Shown here in pieces: positions 61,568 through 64,000 of a DNA stretch of 64,000 nucleotides. The notes below the pieces were generated by a model. That model ran no database searches. It was not told the origin of the DNA and saw only the letters and a list, made by a program, of their open reading frames with translations. The DNA comes from Lithospermum erythrorhizon (Eukaryota; Streptophyta; Magnoliopsida; Boraginales; Boraginaceae). The number at the start of each line of letters is the position of its first letter. Position 1 is the stretch's first letter. The DNA lies in NCBI GenBank assembly GCA_019722365.1, contig JADFUC010000271.1:1017020-1081019 (forward strand). The letters run 5' to 3'. A program made the position numbers and the translations under genes.

Positions 61568-64000
61568 AATATTTGGTTAGAATAGCCTCGACAACGCCCT
61601 GTGCAATGGGATGATAGCAATTGCGAGCCTCTGAGAACAATCTTCTAGCAAACAGTTTCTCCTCTTCTTTTCCAGGGCCTTGCACCAGTGCAGTGTAGAG
61701 TGGCCGAAGGTACTTCATCCTTCCCACTTCTTTTAAAGTTTTCTCCACTTCGCCAAAGTAATCTTTGCAATTTGAAGATATGGCCAGTTGAAGAAACGCC
61801 ACTTTCACCTCGTAGTCTTTTGATTCTGAAAGCCTGTAGCGCTTATCCAACGATGAAACCTGTTGATCATGAAAATTCAATAGGAATGAACACACCAGTT
61901 TTAACGAAGTTCATAATGTTGTTGTATAAATCTAAAACCCACAATTAATGTTGTCCCCAAAGGAAGGAGGAAATATATATCAGTAAATGCCCTGTTGTGC
62001 TTATTAAGTAGACTCATACTAATCGTAGTTAGAAACAAGGAGCAATTCATCAGTAATACCTGGGAAGCTTCAAGAGGTTTATTCACGTTTTCCAGGTAAA
62101 GCTCCCACTCCTGACCTCTCCAGTGTGCAACTTCATCATCGTTAGGCATTCTGCCTTGCTTGAGTTCATTGGCAAGGGAAATAATCTTAGAGTATATACT
62201 GGAAACTGGCTCCATAGCATCCGGAGGTATGCCAGTCCCCTCGGTCCATAATTCTAGATCAATTTCCTTCTCTATGCCAGGGAGGTTGGCTTTCAGGAAG
62301 TCGAGGAACATGTCGGTGTCGATGGATTGAAATTTGAAAGTGGAAATATATTTCTTGAGGAAATCATCAAATGCAGGCCTTCCCACCTAGATCAAACATG
62401 GGAAACAAATGAGTTTCTTTTACAGATAAAAAAACAAATGTCCTCCTCTACCTTTAAAAATCTTATTTTTAAAAGCATAAAACGTGTACCTGTCTCTCAA
62501 TACGCCATAAGAACTGGAAACCTTTCTCGTATGGGACTTGAGAGTACACATCATCGGGATCAACTCCTTCTTGATTTGTTCTAAGCTTTGTGAACTCAAG
62601 ATTGTCCTTAAATCTCTCCATTTCATCAACAAGCCCCCTCCAACCAATTCCAGTATTCAATGTAGCTATGTCCACTCCTTGCACAGCCTCAACAATTCGC
62701 CTTTCCGCATATGTTGTGAATCCCTAAAGATAAATATACAGTAATCTTATGTTTGGCAGACATTTATCTACAGGAAATACCATAGGCATAACACTCTTTC
62801 TCATTATAAAAGACCTCACAAACAGCCTTCCTTCCATGATAAATGAATACAATGAAATACACAAAGTTTTCAACAGCAATGGCAAGAGAGATGCTTTCAA
62901 GGCAATCACAAAATGTACAAAGTTCAAATAGCTGTCCAGTTATCCACCACTAAAGCCTCTCTCCACATGAAAGGCTTAATAACCACAAATTAATTGTTAG
63001 TTGATACTTGGGATCAGAAAACAACTGTTCATATGACAATAATAATCTTCTTAAGAGTCAAAATTTGGCACATCTTGTATAAAAATAACTAAACCTGAAC
63101 AATAAAGTCAAACAACTAATAGCCCGACGATAATCAAGATCTTTAGTTCAAATAATAAGGCATGCCATGAATACCCTACAACTACAAGAGTACAACAATT
63201 CTATGCAACCTATTCACCTAAAGAAGCAAGATTTTCCAATTTATTTAGAAATACACCTGTAGTTATAGCAATAATTCCTCAAAATATCATGATGATAACA
63301 GTAGAACAGAAAAAATCGACTCAATTTACATCTGGCAGGCTATAAACATTTCTACCTCGTTCAACCAGAAATGGTCATTGCTCTTGTTGGTTATCAAATT
63401 CCCCGTCCAACTATGCGCGAGCTCATGCGCTACAACCTGTGCGCCAGTAGCGTCCCCTTTAATCACCGTCGGGGTCAAGAAAACCATCCTCGGATTCTCC
63501 ATCCCCCCATAGGGAAAACTCGGGGGCAACACCAACAAATCAAACCTCTCCCACTCATACCCCCCAAACAGCCTCTCCCCCACCCGAATCATCTCCTCAG
63601 TCCCGGCAAACTCCCTCCCGGCCCCATCCAACACCCCCTCGACCTTCTCCGCATAAACCCTCGTCCTCGGCCCGACCTCCCTAAACCCCAACTCCCCAAC
63701 CGCGAACGCAAACAAATAACTCGGCACACACTGCTCCATCACAAACTCCTCCACCACCCTATCATCCCCACACCACAAGCCCTCATCACACGCCCCCTCA
63801 CTATCCCCTACCCCGATAACAGGACGCCGTCTAAGCACATGTTTGGCAGCCATAACCGCCCCCAATTTCGCCGGAATATTCAATTTGGCGGAGTATCGAA
63901 TACGCGCCGCGGGGGTATCCTGGCAAGGGAAAATCGACCTAGCGTGAATAGCTTGACATTGAGTATACACAAAAGGAAGGCCAAGCGTTTGGTCGGTTGT
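61563..64000 (-). CDS. Leukotriene-A4-hydrolase-like M1 aminopeptidase, 5' end outside the window
   Basis: Four minus-strand exons: 63356-64000 (open at the edge), 62490-62723, 62060-62386, 61563-61859. Visible order: PFVYTQCQAIHARS, PSFPYGGMENPRM (GxMEN exopeptidase motif), the zinc site HELAHSWTGN with the third ligand in WLNEGFTTYAERR, and the C-terminal HEAT-like domain from VSSLDKRYRL to ILTKYC. Plants have one such gene (Arabidopsis At5g13520); they lack leukotrienes, so an aminopeptidase role is likely, with epoxide hydrolase activity possible. About 180-200 N-terminal residues are missing off the right edge. The first exon is much richer in G+C, mostly at third positions, than the other exons. 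Confidence 0.92.

Overview
The window is plant nuclear DNA. It has spliced genes with GT-AG introns, AT-rich introns and spacers, organelle-targeted proteins, a plant receptor kinase, LTR retrotransposons, MITEs and a tRNA-derived SINE. The protein set is that of a core eudicot. A recurrent 9-mer (TACTCCGTA) suggests Caryophyllales/Amaranthaceae to me, but that placement is a weak inference.

Layout. 1-5.6 kb: a decayed Ty3/gypsy element of Tat-like organisation (5' LTR remnant, RNase H and integrase remnants, a 70-75 bp tandem array, antisense coding-like stretches, 3' LTR). 6.1-7.3 kb: an intronless PORR-domain organelle splicing factor (WTF9-like). 9.6-19.0 kb: a 24-exon LRR-malectin receptor kinase of the RKF1 group, with a solo LTR in intron 1 and a damaged membrane-span region. 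19.2-27.9 kb: a nest of decayed transposons (a 6.3-kb element with direct terminal repeats, a second LTR, a Stowaway MITE, a long-TIR element).

28.2-50.3 kb is gene-dense: INO80 subunit C (IES6), an oil-body-associated protein, an acidic repeat protein with a conserved Cys-rich C-terminus, an AWPM-19-like membrane protein (-), the proteasome subunit DSS1 (-), and a GBF-interacting-protein-1-like protein with a 1-nt frameshift in exon 2. 51.0-58.3 kb: a mitochondrial-type pterin-4a-carbinolamine dehydratase whose first intron is about 5.1 kb and carries a tandem duplication, a fold-back transposon and a SINE. 59.8-60.9 kb: an At1g29790-type methyltransferase (-). 61.6-64.0 kb: the 3' part of a leukotriene-A4-hydrolase-like aminopeptidase (-), cut by the window edge.

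The genes do not form one pathway. The order (DUF1296 protein, AWPM-19, DUF1264/OBAP, RKF1-type kinase, methyltransferase, PCD) recalls a stretch of Arabidopsis chromosome 1 (about At1g29350-At1g29810 from memory), which suggests old conserved synteny. I found no CRISPR array, operon or other prokaryotic system. The most checkable unusual items are the damaged kinase transmembrane exon beside nested palindromes, the GIP1-like frameshift and GC-AG intron, the fold-back element inserted in one arm of a tandem duplication, the seed-type promoter of the oil-body gene, and the exact 62-bp duplication across a stop codon.
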